Source of the DNA: Kitasatospora sp. CB01950
Lineage (GTDB): Bacteria > Actinomycetota > Actinomycetes > Streptomycetales > Streptomycetaceae
Length of the DNA: 64,000 bases
Assembly (NCBI RefSeq): GCF_001905465.1
Contig: NZ_LISX01000021.1
Coordinates: forward strand, 1-64,000
Direction: 5' to 3'
Shown here: piece after piece, positions 63,069-64,000 of the stretch
How the letters are laid out: each line of letters opens with the position of its first letter
Position numbering within the stretch: position 1 is the stretch's first letter
Program-made: the position numbers and the translations under genes
The notes under the pieces: generated by a model
Told to the model about the DNA's origin: nothing
The model's input: only the letters and a program-made list of their open reading frames with translations
The model's database searches: none

Positions 63069-64000
63069 TCAGTTGGTGCGGGTGTTGGTCAGGTGCAGTC
63101 CGATGTAGCCGACGTAGATCCGGCCACTGCCGGAACAGTCGTCCAGGTAGTGCACCCGGGGCGCGGTGCCGCCGCCGCCGATCCGCAGGTGGGCGCCCAT
63201 GAACGCGCGGCAGGAGGAGTCCACGACGGCGGGGACGGGCAGCATCCGCTGGCGCTTCCACTTGCCGTGGCTGGCGACGGTACGGGACTCGCCGCGGACC
63301 GCCTTGCGCGGCGGGAAGCGGTGGCAGCCGGGCGGGGTGTGCTCGCACCACTGTTTGAAGTCGCCGCCGGCCTCGCCGCGCACGGCGGCGTCCGCGTACT
63401 CCTGGAGCGCCGTCAGCCCGTCCCAGGTGAGCCGGGCCCAGCCGGGGCCGTCGGCCTGGCCGTCCAGGGCGAGCGTCTCCTTGCTGTCGCCGGTGAAGTC
63501 CAGCAGCGGGAACTCGCCGAAGCGGTCGACGAGTTCGCCGAAACTGCCCGGGCCGGTGCCGCACCGGGGGCGGCGCGGCGGGCGGGGCTGCTCGATCCGC
63601 AGCCGGCAGCGTTCCAGCCGGACCGCCGGGTGCGCGGGGCGCTCGGGGGCCTTGCGGGCCTCGGGCGGCAGCCACAGCTGCGGCACCGCGTCCAGCGGCG
63701 CGGGCAGCGCGAGTTCGGCGGCCACCCGGCGCGGTTCGCGGGCCAGCAGCGCGGCGGCGCGGCGCAGGTTCTCGTCGATCCGGCCACGCGGCAGGACGGG
63801 GTGCCGGGCGGCGTCGGTGCGGGACGCCGGGTCGACGTCGGGCAGGAAGGTGCGGACCGCGCCGCCGTACACTTTGTGGTATTCGAGGGCCAGGTTGAAC
63901 CGCGGCAGCGCGGCGTGCCCGAGCACGTACATCGAGGCCAGGCCCGGGAGTTGGCGCAGCAGCGGGCCGAGCACCGTCTCCTGCCACTCCTCGATCGGCA
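63069..64000 (-). CDS. Conserved hypothetical protein, partial (runs off right edge)
   Basis: The reading frame is open to the last base of the window (the codons before the GTG at 63974 read PIEEWQETVLGP), so the gene starts beyond 64000 and at least 310 residues are present. I cannot name the family. It contains an internal helical region (RIDENLRRAAALLAREP) and a LLDFTGDSKETLAL segment. The striking C-terminal block, with RMLPVPAVVDSSCRAFMGAH and YLDDCSGSGRIYVGYIGLHL, ends in NTRTN. That tail resembles a conserved actinobacterial module of unknown role often seen beside nuclease or conflict-type genes, but this is recollection, not a search. No TM helix is seen. Confidence 0.8.
   Translation of the reverse strand, partial: PIEEWQETVLGPLLRQLPGLASMYVLGHAALPRFNLALEYHKVYGGAVRTFLPDVDPASRTDAARHPVLPRGRIDENLRRAAALLAREPRRVAAELALPAPLDAVPQLWLPPEARKAPERPAHPAVRLERCRLRIEQPRPPRRPRCGTGPGSFGELVDRFGEFPLLDFTGDSKETLALDGQADGPGWARLTWDGLTALQEYADAAVRGEAGGDFKQWCEHTPPGCHRFPPRKAVRGESRTVASHGKWKRQRMLPVPAVVDSSCRAFMGAHLRIGGGGTAPRVHYLDDCSGSGRIYVGYIGLHLTNTRTN

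Overview
The window is from a high-GC actinomycete, almost certainly Streptomycetaceae (Streptomyces, Kitasatospora or a close relative). The grounds are the extreme GC bias at third codon positions, frequent GTG/TTG starts with GGAG-type ribosome sites, GC-rich hairpin terminators without strong U tracts, and a gene order (RNase J-dapA-thyX-dapB-M16 peptidase-pnp-rpsO; rimP-nusA-ylxR-infB-rbfA-truB; ispG-M50-dxr) that I recall as typical of streptomycete core chromosomes. No rRNA, tRNA, insertion sequence, prophage or CRISPR array was seen.

Layout. (1) 1-9750: RNA decay and lysine/thymidylate block on the minus strand: RNase J, dapA, thyX, a small membrane TPR-like protein, dapB, an M16 peptidase, PNPase and ribosomal protein S15. 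(2) 9842-26364: a complete streptomycete type VII (ESX) secretion locus: eccD, eccC, mycP, two WXG100 substrates, eccB, eccE, an unknown 252-aa protein and a proline/glutamine-rich ParA-type ATPase resembling mycobacterial EspI. An amino-acid permease sits in the middle. (3) 26425-39962: ribF, a 1147-aa protein fusing a degenerate trypsin-like domain to a P-loop domain, a GNAT, then the translation block truB-DHH phosphoesterase-rbfA-DUF503-infB-ylxR-nusA-rimP. (4) 40188-47533: a Tat/lipoprotein-type ferritin-like protein, a degenerate aminoglycoside-kinase-like protein, two GNATs and the MEP-pathway pair ispG/dxr flanking a site-2 protease. (5) 47763-54660: a probable GABA-catabolism module (aldehyde dehydrogenase, PucR regulator, GabT) interrupted by a membrane-anchored ATPase. 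(6) 54851-64000: accessory genes: PAP2 phosphatase, GH18-like secreted protein, DUF2218 with an iron-box-like promoter, MarR, EamA, LysR, ZIP transporter, a hypothetical, a nuclease-dead Mrr-like protein and a partial conserved protein running off the right edge.

How they work together: most of the window is core housekeeping. The only multigene machine is the type VII secretion system: EccB/C/D/E form the membrane channel, MycP is the processing protease, EsxA/EsxB are the substrates, and the ParA-like protein and 252-aa protein are candidate accessory factors. Less ordinary signals are a long perfect inverted repeat abutting the RNase J ribosome site, a three-way palindrome plus tandem repeats upstream of the ZIP gene, several enzyme-like proteins whose catalytic residues are replaced (trypsin-like/P-loop fusion, kinase-like, Mrr-like), and an iron-box-like promoter in front of DUF2218. 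I found no clearly new multigene system; the strongest candidates are reported as findings with tests.
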